From Snodgrassella alvi (lineage in GTDB: Bacteria > Pseudomonadota > Gammaproteobacteria > Burkholderiales > Neisseriaceae), in NCBI RefSeq assembly GCF_002777825.1, contig NZ_MEIR01000080.1:1-64000 (forward strand): a stretch of DNA of 64,000 bases. Direction: 5' to 3'. Positions within the stretch are counted from its first letter, which is position 1. Every line of letters starts with the position of its first letter. This document shows positions 16,960 through 26,935 of the stretch, in pieces. The notes under the pieces were generated by a model. The model was given only the letters and a program-made list of their open reading frames with translations. It had not been told where the DNA came from and did no database searches. Made by a program: the position numbers and the translations under genes.

Positions 16960-18552
16960 TTGTCTCAGCCCAAGTTTTCCAAGGTGGCTTACCATAGCCA
17001 CAATGAACAGGCCAGCAGCAAAGGCTGGGGTTCAGCGCAACTGTCTGATACCGAAAAATTCACCGGCTACATGAGCAGCAAAGACCAATACAACAGCAAC
17101 AACGTCGTACAAATACGCAGCCAAGTAGGCAGCCTCATCGGCAACGTCAACATCATTGCCGGCGAACACTACACCCAGCAAGTAGCCGACATCATCGCCA
17201 AAGACATCACCATCCTCGATGATGCCAACCACGGTAGCGCCCACCAAAGCAGCAAAGACCTCAAAATCGGCAACTTCACCAAAGTCAGCTCCCCCCTGAT
17301 AGACCTGGCCAATGCTGCCGACACCCTGCGCCAGAGCAAAGCAGATGACCGCACCAAAGCCCTGCAAACCATGGCCGCTCTTGGTCAAGGCTACACCGCC
17401 TACAGCATTGGCAAAAACATCCAGGATGCCAGCCTGATCAAAATCGAAAGCGGCATCGGCTTCAAAACCAACAAAAGCCAGCAGGACAGCAGCTACCGCC
17501 TGTCACAGGCAAACCAGCTTACCGCCGGTGGCAACATCAACCTCATCAGCCGCGAAGGCGACATCCGCCTGCACAACACCCAGGCCAACGCCAAAGACAG
17601 CATCAACCTCAACTCAGCCCGCGACATCATCCTCGAAGCTGGCCAGAACCAGCAGAAAGCTGATGGCAAAAACAGCAGCGCAGGCCTGAGCGTAGGCGTT
17701 GGCGCCTCAATCGGCGCTCAAACCGGCGTTTACATCTATGGCGAAGCTGGCGCCAGCCGTGGTAAAAACCATCTCGATGCCAAAACCCACAGCCAGACCA
17801 CCTTACAATCAGACAAACTGAGCCTCAACAGCAAAGGCAACACCACCCTGATTGGTGCCCAGGCCAGCGCCAACCGCATCGATGCCAACATCGGCGGCAA
17901 ACTGAGCATCATCAGCCCGCAAGATAAAATAGACCAAAAAATCAGCCAGAGCGGCGCCAACATCCATGTACAAGGTGGCTTTGGCAGCGTGTGGGAAGCA
18001 TCCGGCGGCGTTAACAGCAGCAACGCCTCCGGCCACCTCAACGCCGTCAACCAACAATCCGGTCTCTTTGCCGGTAAAGACGGCTATCACATCAAAGCTG
18101 ATAGCGTAGACCTGCAAGGTGGTGCCATCGGCTCCACCGCAGCCAAAGAGCACAACCAGCTCACCACCAACAGCCTCACCTTCAAAGATATCGAAAACCA
18201 CTCTAGTTTCAAAGCCAGCAACACCTCCATCAACGGCGGCTTCAGCGGCAAAGACAGCACCATCCCCGGCAACCCCAGCTATAACCCTACCCTGCCACAA
18301 TACGAAAGCGGCAGCGACCACAGCACCACCCATGCCACCATCAGCCCGGGACAAATCACCATCAACGGCAAAGCCACCAGCGTCGAAGAAATAGGCATCC
18401 ACAGCGACATCGACAGCGCCCACGACAAAGTCAACCAACTGCCCGATCTGCAACAGATCATGGACAAACAACGGGCAGTAGCCGATGCCAGCGCCACCAT
18501 AGCCAACAGCGTACGCGACATGGCAAATAAAGCCTTAGTAAAACAGAATTAG
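16960..18552 (+). pseudogene. FhaB/CdiA fragment (hemagglutinin-repeat region of a second adhesin)
   Basis: Open frame of 530 codons beginning at a TTG (16960); recognisable adhesin sequence starts near VAYHSHNEQ (~16983). Contains the PF13332-type hemagglutinin-repeat pattern (GNVNIIAGEHY, LTAGGNINLISREGDI, LSVGVGASIGAQ, GKDGYHIKADSVDLQGGAI), parallel to residues ~1780-2260 of cdiA but clearly from a different paralogue. There is no signal peptide, TPS domain, pretoxin or toxin, and it stops after NKALVKQN, where intact relatives go on to the pretoxin. It has adhesin-like GC-rich codon use, unlike the AT-rich cassettes. Probably the remnant of a second cdiA/fhaB gene that donated or received cassettes. 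Confidence 0.82.
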
Positions 18553-19055
18553 GCGCGAGAACAGGCAAAAACTAAATTACAAGTACTAGATTCACAAAAA
18601 TGAATAGAGTATCAGGGAGTGGACTGTGCTATTTTAGGAAGTATTTATATATTAATCCCAGTATTTTGGTTTGAGTTCTGGATGTTCGTGGAATAATGGG
18701 TCTAAAAGAAGAATATTTCTCCCATTACTTTTCCAACAATTCTTCTATACGCAATAAATTCGTCTTTGGGACAGCAATCTTGTACTTTAAACAGTGACTG
18801 GTTTAGTTCTGTGGTTATGTTAAGCATCAAATCTCTAACTTCCCATGCAATTTTTGGATCTTTTATCATATTCCATTCTTTATTAATTAGTGTTGATAAA
18901 ATAAATTTTGAATTTTAAGCTAATTTACTTATATATAAAATATTTATAGAACTTTATTTAATATAAGTATTTTTTATTTGATTAATTACTGTATCTTGAA
19001 TTTATGGTTTTTGTTGTGTTTCAACAACTTTGTTGTTTTTCTGGTTTAAAGAATA
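18553..19055. other. Gene-poor AT-rich stretch after the adhesin fragment
   Basis: No intact gene. It contains the minus-strand remnant at 18652-18869 and a small hairpin followed by Ts on the plus strand near 19020-19041 (caacaac/gttgtt). The remainder, notably 18900-19015, is AT-rich with nothing recognisable. Confidence 0.6.
18652..18869 (-). pseudogene. Remnant of a small conserved-looking protein
   Basis: On the minus strand an open frame starts MIKDPKIAWEVRD (ATG at 18869), runs 55 codons through FIAYRRIVGKVMGEI and stops at 18702. One base out of frame the sequence continues LLLDPLFHEHPELKPKYW and stops at 18652, which reads like the natural C-terminus. Upstream of the ATG the frame stays open (ILSTLINKEWN) to a stop, so the original start is probably lost too. 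It may be a decayed immunity or regulatory gene; not identified. Confidence 0.4.
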
Positions 19056-19088
19056 AAAGCAGCTTTCCGGTAAGGGGTTAGCTGCTTT
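19056..19088 (-). terminator. Terminator of prfC
   Basis: Stem AAAGCAGCT (19056-19064) with AGCTGCTTT (19080-19088), a 15-base loop, and a T-rich tail on the minus strand, 23 bp beyond the prfC stop. Confidence 0.8.
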
Positions 19089-19110
19089 GGTGTGGTTTGA
19101 ATTTATATGT

Positions 19111-20709
19111 TTATTGGTTAATCTGGGCGGTTAATTCTCGTGTTTCATGGAAACGGATATCTGGCCAGCGCTCTTCAGTAAGCGACAGGTTAACACGGTT
19201 TGGGGCGAGGTAGGTGAGGTTACCACCGGCATCGGTAGCGAGGTTAAGTACGTTGGCTTTTTCAAATTCGGCCAGTTTTTTCCGGTCGGGACAGGATACC
19301 CAGCGTGCTGACCAGATGCTGACAGATTCAAATACGGCATCGACGCCATATTCATTAGCCAGACGGGCGGTGACTACTTCAAACTGCAATACGCCTACGG
19401 CGCCAAGTATGAGATCGCCGCCATTGTGTGGTCTGAATACCTGTACGGCACCTTCTTCACCTAGTTGCTGTAATCCTTTTTGTAGCTGCTTCATTTTTAG
19501 TGGATTTTTAATCCGTACGGCGCGGAATAGCTCAGGAGCAAAAAATGGAATACCGGTGAAGGTGAGGCGTTCGCCTTCGGTGAAGCTGTCGCCAATCTGG
19601 ATATTGCCGTGGTTGGGAATGCCGATAATGTCGCCAGCGAAGGCCTCTTCGACGAGTTCACGGGTGTGAGACATGAAGGTGACGACGCTGGAAGCCGCGA
19701 TATCGCGATTTAAGCGCAGGTGCTTGATTTTCATGCCACGGGTGAATTCGCCGGAGCATACACGCAAAAATGCAATGCGGTCGCGGTGCTTGGCATCCAT
19801 ATTTGCCTGGATTTTGAATACAAAACCAGAGAATTTGCTTTCGGTGGGTTCGACCACTCGTTCGAGGGTTTCACGTGGTTGTGGCGCTGGCGCCCAGTCG
19901 ATCAGGGCATTGAGGATTTCCTGAATGCCGAAATTATTGATGGCTGAACCGAAAAAGACGGGGGTAAGTTCGCCGCGCAGAAAGGCGTCTAAATCAAATT
20001 CATTTGAGGCTGCCTGTACGAGCTCAATTTCTTCACGCAGTTGCTGAATTTCTATGGGAAAAAGTTCATCTAGACGGGCATTGTTGATGCCTTTGATAAC
20101 GTCAAATTGGTGTGGTAGTTTTTCACCGCCGGCTTCGAACAGGTAAATTTCATCATTGAGGATGTGGTATACACCTTTGAAGTTTTTGCCCATGCCAATC
20201 GGCCAGGTAATCGGGGCGCAGCGGATATGCAGGATATTTTCTACTTCATCAAGTAATTCGAGTGAGTCTCGTACTTCACGGTCGTATTTGTTCATGAAGG
20301 TGACAATTGGGGTATCACGCAAGCGGCAGACGTTTAAAAGTTTGATGGTTTGTGCTTCTACGCCTTTGGCTGCATCTATTACCATTAGGGCGCTGTCTAC
20401 TGCTGTGAGTACTCGATAGGTGTCTTCGGAAAAGTCTTCATGGCCGGGGGTGTCGAGCAGGTTGACAACATGCTGGCGATAATCGAACTGCATGACGGAC
20501 GAGGCTACGGATATGCCGCGCTGTTTTTCGATTTCCATCCAGTCTGAGGTGGCAAATTTTCCGGATTTTTTACCTTTGACGGTACCGGCTGAGAGGATGG
20601 CACCGGAAAACAATAATAGTTTTTCGGTGAGGGTGGTTTTACCGGCGTCCGGGTGGGAAATAATCGCAAATGTGCGGCGACGAGCCGCTTCCTGGGCAAT
20701 CTGACTCAT
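19111..20709 (-). CDS. prfC: Peptide chain release factor 3
   Basis: GTPase that removes RF1/RF2 from the ribosome after termination. 532 aa from [14 protein letters not shown], close to the usual ~529. I prefer the ATG at 20709 to the longer frame starting at 20739, because that upstream codon lies inside a terminator hairpin. G1 loop [10 protein letters not shown] (~residue 18-27), G3 [10 protein letters not shown]4 NKYD, then the elongation-factor-like domain with [19 protein letters not shown] and the RF3 C-terminal domain with VGVLQFEVV. Apparently monocistronic; its leader carries the hairpin at 20736-20759 only 27 bp from the start codon. Confidence 0.96.
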   Translation of the reverse strand: MSQIAQEAARRRTFAIISHPDAGKTTLTEKLLLFSGAILSAGTVKGKKSGKFATSDWMEIEKQRGISVASSVMQFDYRQHVVNLLDTPGHEDFSEDTYRVLTAVDSALMVIDAAKGVEAQTIKLLNVCRLRDTPIVTFMNKYDREVRDSLELLDEVENILHIRCAPITWPIGMGKNFKGVYHILNDEIYLFEAGGEKLPHQFDVIKGINNARLDELFPIEIQQLREEIELVQAASNEFDLDAFLRGELTPVFFGSAINNFGIQEILNALIDWAPAPQPRETLERVVEPTESKFSGFVFKIQANMDAKHRDRIAFLRVCSGEFTRGMKIKHLRLNRDIAASSVVTFMSHTRELVEEAFAGDIIGIPNHGNIQIGDSFTEGERLTFTGIPFFAPELFRAVRIKNPLKMKQLQKGLQQLGEEGAVQVFRPHNGGDLILGAVGVLQFEVVTARLANEYGVDAVFESVSIWSARWVSCPDRKKLAEFEKANVLNLATDAGGNLTYLAPNRVNLSLTEERWPDIRFHETRELTAQINQ

Positions 20710-20735
20710 GATTTTGTATTCTGCAAACAATAAAA

Positions 20736-20759
20736 ACAAGACGGCTGTGGCCGTCTTGT
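20736..20759 (-). terminator. Strong hairpin-plus-U-tract just upstream of prfC
   Basis: Ten-bp perfect stem (ACAAGACGGC / GCCGTCTTGT) with a 4-base loop, followed on the minus strand by TTTTTATT. It could end ygfZ transcription (ygfZ stops ~255 bp upstream), but only ~27 bp separate it from the prfC start, which leaves no room for a promoter after it. Transcription of prfC must therefore read through it, so it may act as an attenuator. Confidence 0.72.
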
Positions 20760-21015
20760 AAAGGAATATATTGTAGCACAGGTTGATATAAAATCTGTTA
20801 TTTGTGTGGTTTATGGGTGGAAATAGTGGTTTTAATGGATGGGATTAAATGGTGGTAAGTTTGTTATGGTTGGCATAAAGCCAGTATTTGAAAATATCTA
20901 GAATGGGGTAATATTTATTTCGTATATGCATTTTCATTTTTGTATTTCATTATTCAATATATTTGCCGGCAGTTGGCATGAGGAAATATCTGCTGACGGG
21001 TGGTTATTTGCTGTT
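20760..21015. other. Intergenic region between ygfZ and the prfC leader
   Basis: 256 bp, AT-rich. Presumably contains the prfC promoter on the minus strand; I could not pick convincing -35/-10 boxes. No RNA gene seen. Confidence 0.4.
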
Positions 21016-21897
21016 TCAGATATTTTTAGTAATAGCTGTGGTAAAAAAGCACTTTTTTATGTCAATAGGGTGGTTATGATATTGTAATTGAATTTCGGCA
21101 GCGCTGTGTTTGATTACAGCTAGAGCTAAAGTGATGGTTCCTTGTTGTACTTGATTGACAATCAGGCCGACTTCTTCGTTGTTGCTATCAGTTATGGTAG
21201 CACCAGTGGAGAGTGCGCTAGTGGTTTCTATGAGTACCAGTCCGCGTTTTACTTGGCCACGGTATTGAGCGCGAGCAATGATTTCCTGACCGGGATAACA
21301 GCCTTTTTTGAAATGGACTGCGCCAATTAGTTGCTGGTTGAGCATTTGTGCTACACAGGTTTCTGTGGTAGCTGCGCTAATCCATGGGTTGCCGCTATTG
21401 ATTTCATGTGCCTGCCATGCTTTGGCTGTTTCTGTGTTTAATGGTGGTAGTTGGTTGATTTTGCCAATTTGTATGGTGGAATTATCTGGTAGGGTTATCT
21501 GCCAGATTTGGTTTGTTTGGGTGGTTGATAATACATACTGTGGCTGTGCTGGTATTGTTGGTGCGGTTGTACTGGTTGGTACGCTGACAGCGGCACCCCA
21601 TTCAGCCATGCATTCCAATTTCACTTTGCTGCGCATGATGTAAATCTGTAGTTTTTTTTGTAATATTTCGCACAGATCGGCGGCGGCAATCAGGATGATG
21701 TCTTCTCCTCGATTGAGTAACACTATGTTGGCTATTACACGCCCTTTGGCTGTGTTATAGGTTGCTAGACATGCTTGACCTGCTGGCAGGTGGTTTATGT
21801 CGTTGGATAGCTGGTTGTGTAAAAATGAGGCGCGGTCTTCGCCGCTTACCCGGATGAGACCAAAAAAAGGCATCAGGGTAGATGCTGTGTGTGTCAT
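21016..21897 (-). CDS. ygfZ: Folate-binding protein YgfZ (GcvT-like, Fe-S cluster maturation)
   Basis: 293-aa protein of the YgfZ/GcvT family, which binds tetrahydrofolate and helps build or repair Fe-S enzymes. The diagnostic K-G-C-Y-x-G-Q-E signature is present (KKGCYPGQEIIARAQYRG, ~residue 199-216), as is the N-terminal SGEDRASFLHNQLSNDI motif. Starts at the ATG at 21897; a leftward monocistronic unit, followed 255 bp on by a terminator hairpin. Confidence 0.92.
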   Translation of the reverse strand: MTHTASTLMPFFGLIRVSGEDRASFLHNQLSNDINHLPAGQACLATYNTAKGRVIANIVLLNRGEDIILIAAADLCEILQKKLQIYIMRSKVKLECMAEWGAAVSVPTSTTAPTIPAQPQYVLSTTQTNQIWQITLPDNSTIQIGKINQLPPLNTETAKAWQAHEINSGNPWISAATTETCVAQMLNQQLIGAVHFKKGCYPGQEIIARAQYRGQVKRGLVLIETTSALSTGATITDSNNEEVGLIVNQVQQGTITLALAVIKHSAAEIQLQYHNHPIDIKKCFFTTAITKNI

Positions 21898-21959
21898 GGA
21901 TAAATCCTGATTAATTTGTTGGGCTTTATTATAGGGTTGAATTTTTAATAAACAAGATA

Positions 21960-21991
21960 AAAGCTCCGTCCTAAATCTGGTACGGAGCTTT
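21960..21991 (-). terminator. Terminator of the small HTH gene
   Basis: Stem AAAGCTCCGT (21960-21969) / ACGGAGCTTT (21982-21991), 12-base loop, then TTATCTTGTTT on the minus strand, 24 bp after the stop at 22015. Confidence 0.85.
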
Positions 21992-22014
21992 AGTGAGAAA
22001 GCTAATAGAAAAAG

Positions 22015-22299
22015 TTATTTTCCTTCTACTTTAGATTTCAGTTGTTGATACATATCAGGATGCTCGTTTTTAAGCAGTTCAGCCACTTCCATGTTTACGC
22101 GATTGAGTTTGCTTAATTCCAGCTGTTCTACATGTACCAGTCGTACCAGTTCGCGAACTGGTTTCGGAATGTTGCGGCCAGCTTCGTAACGGGAACCACC
22201 TGATTGAGTGACGCCAACCTGGCTCCAGAACTCGATTTGGTTTAGACCAAGTTTTTTACGGATTTCGCGCACATTGTTGATAGGTTTAAAAGCTTTCAT
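22015..22299 (-). CDS. Small XRE-type helix-turn-helix regulator
   Basis: 94 aa from MKAFKPINNVREIRKK; the ATG at 22299 has an AAGG ribosome site upstream and is preferred to a longer frame at 22320. The HTH lies at residues ~11-40 (IRKKLGLNQIEFWSQVGVTQ), followed by SGGSRYEAGRNIPKPVRELVRL; the rest is helical. Small one-domain DNA-binding proteins of this kind are widespread in Betaproteobacteria, with unknown target. Transcribed alone, with its own terminator at 21960. Confidence 0.85.
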   Translation of the reverse strand: MKAFKPINNVREIRKKLGLNQIEFWSQVGVTQSGGSRYEAGRNIPKPVRELVRLVHVEQLELSKLNRVNMEVAELLKNEHPDMYQQLKSKVEGK

Positions 22300-22614
22300 A
22301 TTGTTATACCTTAAAAACAAGTTGTCTATGTGTTAGTAGAATTAATTAATATGATCATTCATAAATATTTAATTATTTTGGTAAGTTTAGTCATTAAATG
22401 TAGTGACTAATGTTAGACCAATATGCATAATTATCTATGGACTTCAATATTATCACAATAGTTTTTACATTCAATACAATATTGCTGCTGGTTTATAAAA
22501 ATATGGTGTTTCCAAAATAATACAAATTTATTTTAATTAAATTGGGTTAATATTTATTGTCTTAAATCATGATTTAATGACGTTTTAATGTAAAGTTTTG
22601 TGTTTTTTGTGGGA
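22300..22614. other. AT-rich intergenic region upstream of the HTH gene
   Basis: 315 bp between map (stop at 22615) and the HTH gene, both on the minus strand. Very AT-rich; should contain the HTH gene promoter and the end of the map transcript. No ORF, RNA or clear hairpin seen. Confidence 0.5.
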
Positions 22615-23391
22615 TTAAGGTTTACCTGTTAGGGGGCTAATGGTGAGAATTTCGTAACCATTTTCGGTGACCAATACTTCGTGTTCCCACTGTGCGGAGA
22701 GTTTGTGATCTTTGGTTACGACTGTCCAGCCGTCGCTTAAGATACGCAATTGACGTTTACCTTGATTAACCATTGGTTCAATGGTGAATATCATGCCTGG
22801 TTGCAATTTTAAGCCGGTATTGCGGCGACCATAATGCAACACTTGTGGTTCTTCATGAAAACCGCGGCCAACTCCATGTCCACAAAATTCTTGTACCATG
22901 GAGTATCCGGCATTTTCGGCAACCTGCTGACATGCATAGCCGATATCTCCCAGAGTGGCACCTGGTTTAACTACTGAGATACCGGCCATCATACTCTCAT
23001 GGGTGATGTTAATCAGGCGGCGTGCCTGTGGGCTGATTTCCCCGACTGCATACATACGACTGGAATCGCCATGAAAACCGTCTTTAATGATGGTGACGTC
23101 GATATTAAGGATGTCGCCATTTTTTAATGGTTTGTCATCTGGAATGCCGTGACAGATAACATGGTTAACGGAAGTGCAGCAGGATTTGGGAAATGGTGGG
23201 TTACCATAACCTAATGGTGCAGGATAGCCACCCTGAACATTGATGTGGTAATCATGTATCAGTTTGTCGATTTCATTGGTGGTGATACCTGGCTTGATGA
23301 ATTGGCCTATATAGTCAAGTGCTTCGGCAGCCAGTCGGCCTGCAACGCGCATTGCAGCAATTTCTTCTGCATTTTTAATAATCACGGCCAT
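22615..23391 (-). CDS. map: Methionine aminopeptidase, type I
   Basis: Removes N-terminal Met from nascent proteins in the cytosol. 258 aa, with all five metal ligands visible: Asp in NIDVT, Asp in HGDSS, His in GHGVGRGFHEEP, Glu in TIEPM and Glu in WEHEVLV. The substrate-pocket His-containing CHGIPDD is also present. The ATG at 23391 has an AAAGGAAAA ribosome site. Same strand as trpC and darP, with 52 bp between map and trpC, possibly one transcript. Confidence 0.96.
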   Translation of the reverse strand: MAVIIKNAEEIAAMRVAGRLAAEALDYIGQFIKPGITTNEIDKLIHDYHINVQGGYPAPLGYGNPPFPKSCCTSVNHVICHGIPDDKPLKNGDILNIDVTIIKDGFHGDSSRMYAVGEISPQARRLINITHESMMAGISVVKPGATLGDIGYACQQVAENAGYSMVQEFCGHGVGRGFHEEPQVLHYGRRNTGLKLQPGMIFTIEPMVNQGKRQLRILSDGWTVVTKDHKLSAQWEHEVLVTENGYEILTISPLTGKP

Positions 23392-23443
23392 GATTTTTCC
23401 TTTTACGGTAATTAATTCGGTTTAGATATTGTGTATAAATGCT

Positions 23444-24232
23444 TCAGGCATTGACCAGTATACTCAATTCATCAGCAATATTCTGTTTGCGCATCAGGCT
23501 TTCACCAATGAGAAAGGTGTTAACCTGATGTTGTTGCATCATGTGAATGTCGTCTGTGGTAAAAATGCCGCTTTCGGTAACGATGGTTTTACCGGTTAGT
23601 GCCGGTAGAAGTTTGATGGTTTGCTGTAAATCCACTTCGAATGTACGCAGATTGCGGTTGTTTATACCCCACAGTGGGGTGCGCATATTGATGCATTTTT
23701 CCAGTTCATCTTCATTGTGAATCTCAAGCAGTACGGCCATGCCCAGTTCGTGGGCAATCGCTTCATATTCATTTAGCTGGGTATGGCTTAGTGCTGCTGC
23801 GATAAGCAGTATTGCATCGGCGTTGTGCGCGCGGGACTGATAAATCTGATAGATGTCGATGATGAAATCTTTACGTAATACGGGCAGATTACAGGCGTTA
23901 CGGGCTGTATTCAGGTAGGCGAGGCTGCCCTGAAAATAGCTGGTATCGGTAAGGACAGACATGCAGGCGGCACCACCTTGCTGGTAGGCTTGGGCGATGT
24001 CTGCTGGTGAGAAGTCGGGGCGAATCAGCCCTTTGGATGGGCTGGCTTTTTTGATTTCTGCAATAATGGCGGCTTTACCCTGATGATGTTTGGTATGGAT
24101 GGCATCAACAAAAGGGCGTGTCGGTGCCTGATCATAAGCCTGTGCTCGAACTTCGGCCAGTGATTCAGCAGTTTTGGCTGCAACCATTTCGTTTTTCTTG
24201 GTGGCAATGATTTTATTTAAGATATCGCTCAT
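23444..24232 (-). CDS. trpC: Indole-3-glycerol phosphate synthase
   Basis: Fourth step of tryptophan synthesis: CdRP to indole-3-glycerol phosphate. 262 aa, single-domain TrpC, not fused to TrpF. Visible motifs: [14 protein letters not shown] (phosphate/catalytic Lys), [24 protein letters not shown] (catalytic Lys), [22 protein letters not shown] and FLIGESLMR. No other trp genes are adjacent, as is usual where trp genes are scattered. Confidence 0.96.
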   Translation of the reverse strand: MSDILNKIIATKKNEMVAAKTAESLAEVRAQAYDQAPTRPFVDAIHTKHHQGKAAIIAEIKKASPSKGLIRPDFSPADIAQAYQQGGAACMSVLTDTSYFQGSLAYLNTARNACNLPVLRKDFIIDIYQIYQSRAHNADAILLIAAALSHTQLNEYEAIAHELGMAVLLEIHNEDELEKCINMRTPLWGINNRNLRTFEVDLQQTIKLLPALTGKTIVTESGIFTTDDIHMMQQHQVNTFLIGESLMRKQNIADELSILVNA

Positions 24233-24315
24233 GGTGTTTATCCAGATTCGGGTGCTGAAATTGACTTAATCAGGCAAGGAAATGGCCATTAATTTCAGGG
24301 ATATGTTTTGTTGTT

Positions 24316-24840
24316 TCAGGAATAAGTATCTTCGCTGATTTCGGTTTTCAGTAATTGGAAAATTGCTCTGAATGCTTTTGGTGGTTTACCGGCAATCTGT
24401 TCTTTGCGGGCATTACGAATCAAAGTGCGCAGATTATTGATGTCGATATGTGGGTGCTGGCTGATGACTTCAGTAAGGCTGCTATCATCGGCAATCAGAC
24501 GCTGGCGCAGATTTTCCAACCTTTGCAGATAGGCGTTATGTGCGTTGTTTTCACCTTTGAGGCGTGCCAGATAATCGCTGATTGGTGTGGTGTCGGTTTC
24601 ACGCATCAGGCGGCCAATAAATTGTGCCTGCCGTTTTAGGGCGCTGTTGGAGCTGATTTTTTGATAGCTTAGTACTGCTTGTAATAAATCTTCGGGCAGA
24701 TTCATTTTCTTTAAGGTATCAGTAGAAAGTTTGGTTAGTTCCATGCCCAGTTGTTGCAAATCGTTCATTTGCTTTTTCATCTGGGTTTTGCTTATCCATT
24801 CTTTTTCTGCAATGGTTTGGCTATCAGGGTTGCTGTTCAT
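24316..24840 (-). CDS. darP: Ribosome-associated protein DarP (YjgA/DUF615)
   Basis: 174 aa from the ATG at 24840; the longer frame to 24873 would need a TTG. Family members (formerly YjgA, UPF0307) bind late 50S precursors and aid 23S rRNA peptidyl-transferase centre maturation. Seen: KEWISKTQMKKQMNDLQQLG at the N-terminus, LKRQAQFIGRLMRE in the middle and LRTLIRNARKEQ near the end, all typical. It is divergent from pmbA, which starts 144 bp away; darP and pmbA are neighbours in many Proteobacteria. Confidence 0.92.
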   Translation of the reverse strand: MNSNPDSQTIAEKEWISKTQMKKQMNDLQQLGMELTKLSTDTLKKMNLPEDLLQAVLSYQKISSNSALKRQAQFIGRLMRETDTTPISDYLARLKGENNAHNAYLQRLENLRQRLIADDSSLTEVISQHPHIDINNLRTLIRNARKEQIAGKPPKAFRAIFQLLKTEISEDTYS

Positions 24841-24984
24841 ATATTTAGGTGTCACATGTAATCTGAATTTCAAGTGTCTATTTTAGCAAAAAATCCGTAT
24901 TATTTCAGTTGGCATGTATGTTTCATTGCTGCCAGTGCTTAAAGCAGCATGCTAGAATGCAGGCTTCTTTGCAAGAGGTTAATT

Positions 24985-26313
24985 ATGTTTCATCACAGCG
25001 CCGAACAGTTACAACAGTTGAGTCAGCAGGCATTGCAGAAAGCCAGAGAAAAGGGGGCAAGTGCGGCTGAAATTGATATTAGTGAATCTGTTGGACAGAA
25101 TGTTCAAGTGCGCCAACAGGATGTTGAACATATTGAATATCAGCAGGATAAGTCTCTGGATATTACGGTTTATCTGGGGCAGGCCAAAGGGCGTGCCAGT
25201 ACTGCTGATTTTAATGACAGGGCAATCGGGGAGGTGGTAACGGCGGCATTGAATATTGCCCGCTATACTGCTCAGGATGATTGTGCCGGTTTGGCCGATG
25301 CTGCATTACTGGCAACAGAGCTGGGGGATACAGAAGTGTTTTTCCCTTGGTTTTTATCTGCGGATGAAGCAATTGTAATTGGTAAACGTACAGAACGGGC
25401 TGCGCTGGATACGGATGAGCGTATCAGTAATTCCGAAGGTGCTGAGGTGCAGACTGACCATTATCAGTATGTATATGCCAACAGTAATGATTTTTGTGCC
25501 TATCAGCGTGGCAGTCGGCACAGTATTTCCTGTAGTGTGGTGGCTGCTGATGCTTCCGGTATGCAGCGTGATTACTGGTATGATCTGACACGTGATGCGT
25601 GCGATCTGGCTACAGCCGAAACGATTGGCCAAACTGCTGCTGCACGTACGGTACGGCGCTTGAATGGCCAGTCTGTTGTTACTGGTAAATATCCGGTGGT
25701 TTTCGATACTACGGTAGCTGGAAGTTTGATTGGCCATCTGGTGGGTGCGCTTAGTGGTGGTGCGCTGTATCGGCAAACCAGTTTTCTGGTAGATAGTCTG
25801 GGCAGGCAAATTCTGGCACCATGGGTATCTTTGACTGAAAAGCCGCATGTAAAAAAGGCGCTGGCCAGTACTTATTTTGATGCTGAAGGTGTAGCTACCC
25901 GTGAACGTACGGTTATTGATGGCGGTTATGTGGCTGGCTATTTTTTAAGCAGTTACAGTGCGCGCAAGTTAGGCATGACCACAACTGGTAATGCTGGTGG
26001 AGTGCATAATTTGTATTTGAATCACACACATGCAACTCAGGCAGAGCTGTTGAAGACAATGGGTACTGGTTTGCTGATTACAGAACTAATGGGGCAGGGC
26101 GTGAATGGTATTACTGGCGATTATTCACGTGGCGCGGCTGGTTTCTGGGTGGAAAACGGTGTGATTGTCTATCCAATAGAAGGTATTACGATTGCTTCGC
26201 GGTTGCAGGATATGTTTCTTGGCATGGTAGGTGCGGCAGACGATGCATTAAGACGCAGTACACATAAGGTGGGTTCTATTTTGATTGATAATATGACGGT
26301 TGCCGGGGTATAA
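24985..26313 (+). CDS. pmbA: Metalloprotease-family protein PmbA/TldE
   Basis: 442 aa from MFHHSAEQ; the ATG at 24985 follows an AAGAGG ribosome site. TldE partner of the TldD/TldE protease, which processes peptides such as microcin B17 precursors and degrades CcdA in enterobacteria. Seen: DISESVGQNVQVRQQDVE near the start, KGRASTADF, PVVFDTTVAGSLIGHLV and the C-terminal glycine-rich GITGDYSRGAAGFWVENG. As in the TldE half of the family, the HExxxH of TldD is absent. tldD is not in the window. Confidence 0.94.
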   Translation: MFHHSAEQLQQLSQQALQKAREKGASAAEIDISESVGQNVQVRQQDVEHIEYQQDKSLDITVYLGQAKGRASTADFNDRAIGEVVTAALNIARYTAQDDCAGLADAALLATELGDTEVFFPWFLSADEAIVIGKRTERAALDTDERISNSEGAEVQTDHYQYVYANSNDFCAYQRGSRHSISCSVVAADASGMQRDYWYDLTRDACDLATAETIGQTAAARTVRRLNGQSVVTGKYPVVFDTTVAGSLIGHLVGALSGGALYRQTSFLVDSLGRQILAPWVSLTEKPHVKKALASTYFDAEGVATRERTVIDGGYVAGYFLSSYSARKLGMTTTGNAGGVHNLYLNHTHATQAELLKTMGTGLLITELMGQGVNGITGDYSRGAAGFWVENGVIVYPIEGITIASRLQDMFLGMVGAADDALRRSTHKVGSILIDNMTVAGV

Positions 26314-26383
26314 GCTATGAGTGGCATGGCTGTAGCCAGCCGGTAAGTGGTTGGTAGCAGCAGCCAGCTTGAAAGGATTGAAA

Positions 26384-26884
26384 ATGAGCTTTCGTAAGGC
26401 ATTATGGTGTATATTTTTTCTGGGTGTATTTTGCGCAGCAGGTTCATTTGTCGGCCAATATGTTTTAGGCATGAACCCTTGTGTATTGTGTATTGTACAA
26501 CGGGTTGCTGTAATTGCCACAGCATTACTGGCTTTTTTGTGTGCTTGCTGCCCTAATAGCAGATGTATAGAACGGGTAATTAATGCTGTTGTGGTGAGTT
26601 TGGCGCCAGTTACGGGGTTGGGTGTGGCGATTTATCAGATATATATTCAGCATCTGCCTTTAATTGATCAGCCCTCCTGCGGCGCACCGTGGACATTCCG
26701 TCTGCGAGATGCACCACTGTTTGAATTGTATGAACCGATTATTCGTGGATCAGGCAATTGTGGTGAAGTTCAACGTATTCTGTGGGTACCTTTGCCAATA
26801 TGGAGTGCATTATTTTTTAGCGCTGTATTGCTGTGGGTTTGGGTGTGGTTCTGGCGTTGTCGCTGCGAAGGTGTTAGAAAATAA
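26384..26884 (+). CDS. dsbB: Disulfide bond formation protein B
   Basis: Inner-membrane quinone reductase that re-oxidises DsbA. 166 aa from the ATG at 26384 with GAAAGGA upstream. Four hydrophobic segments; first periplasmic pair CVLC (~residue 32-35), second pair at SCGAP and GNCGEV (~residues 103 and 127), the expected DsbB layout. It lies 70 bp after pmbA on the same strand and may be cotranscribed. Confidence 0.94.
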   Translation: MSFRKALWCIFFLGVFCAAGSFVGQYVLGMNPCVLCIVQRVAVIATALLAFLCACCPNSRCIERVINAVVVSLAPVTGLGVAIYQIYIQHLPLIDQPSCGAPWTFRLRDAPLFELYEPIIRGSGNCGEVQRILWVPLPIWSALFFSAVLLWVWVWFWRCRCEGVRK

Positions 26885-26935
26885 GCTATGTAGGGTATGC
26901 TGATGAACTGATTTGCTTGAATGAATGTATATAGT

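Noticed and set aside
16886-17000. Transposase fragment on the minus strand (GKPPWKTWAETKG reading)
   Set aside because: Open but short, without start codon or recognised family; kept only as a comment on the boundary repeat.
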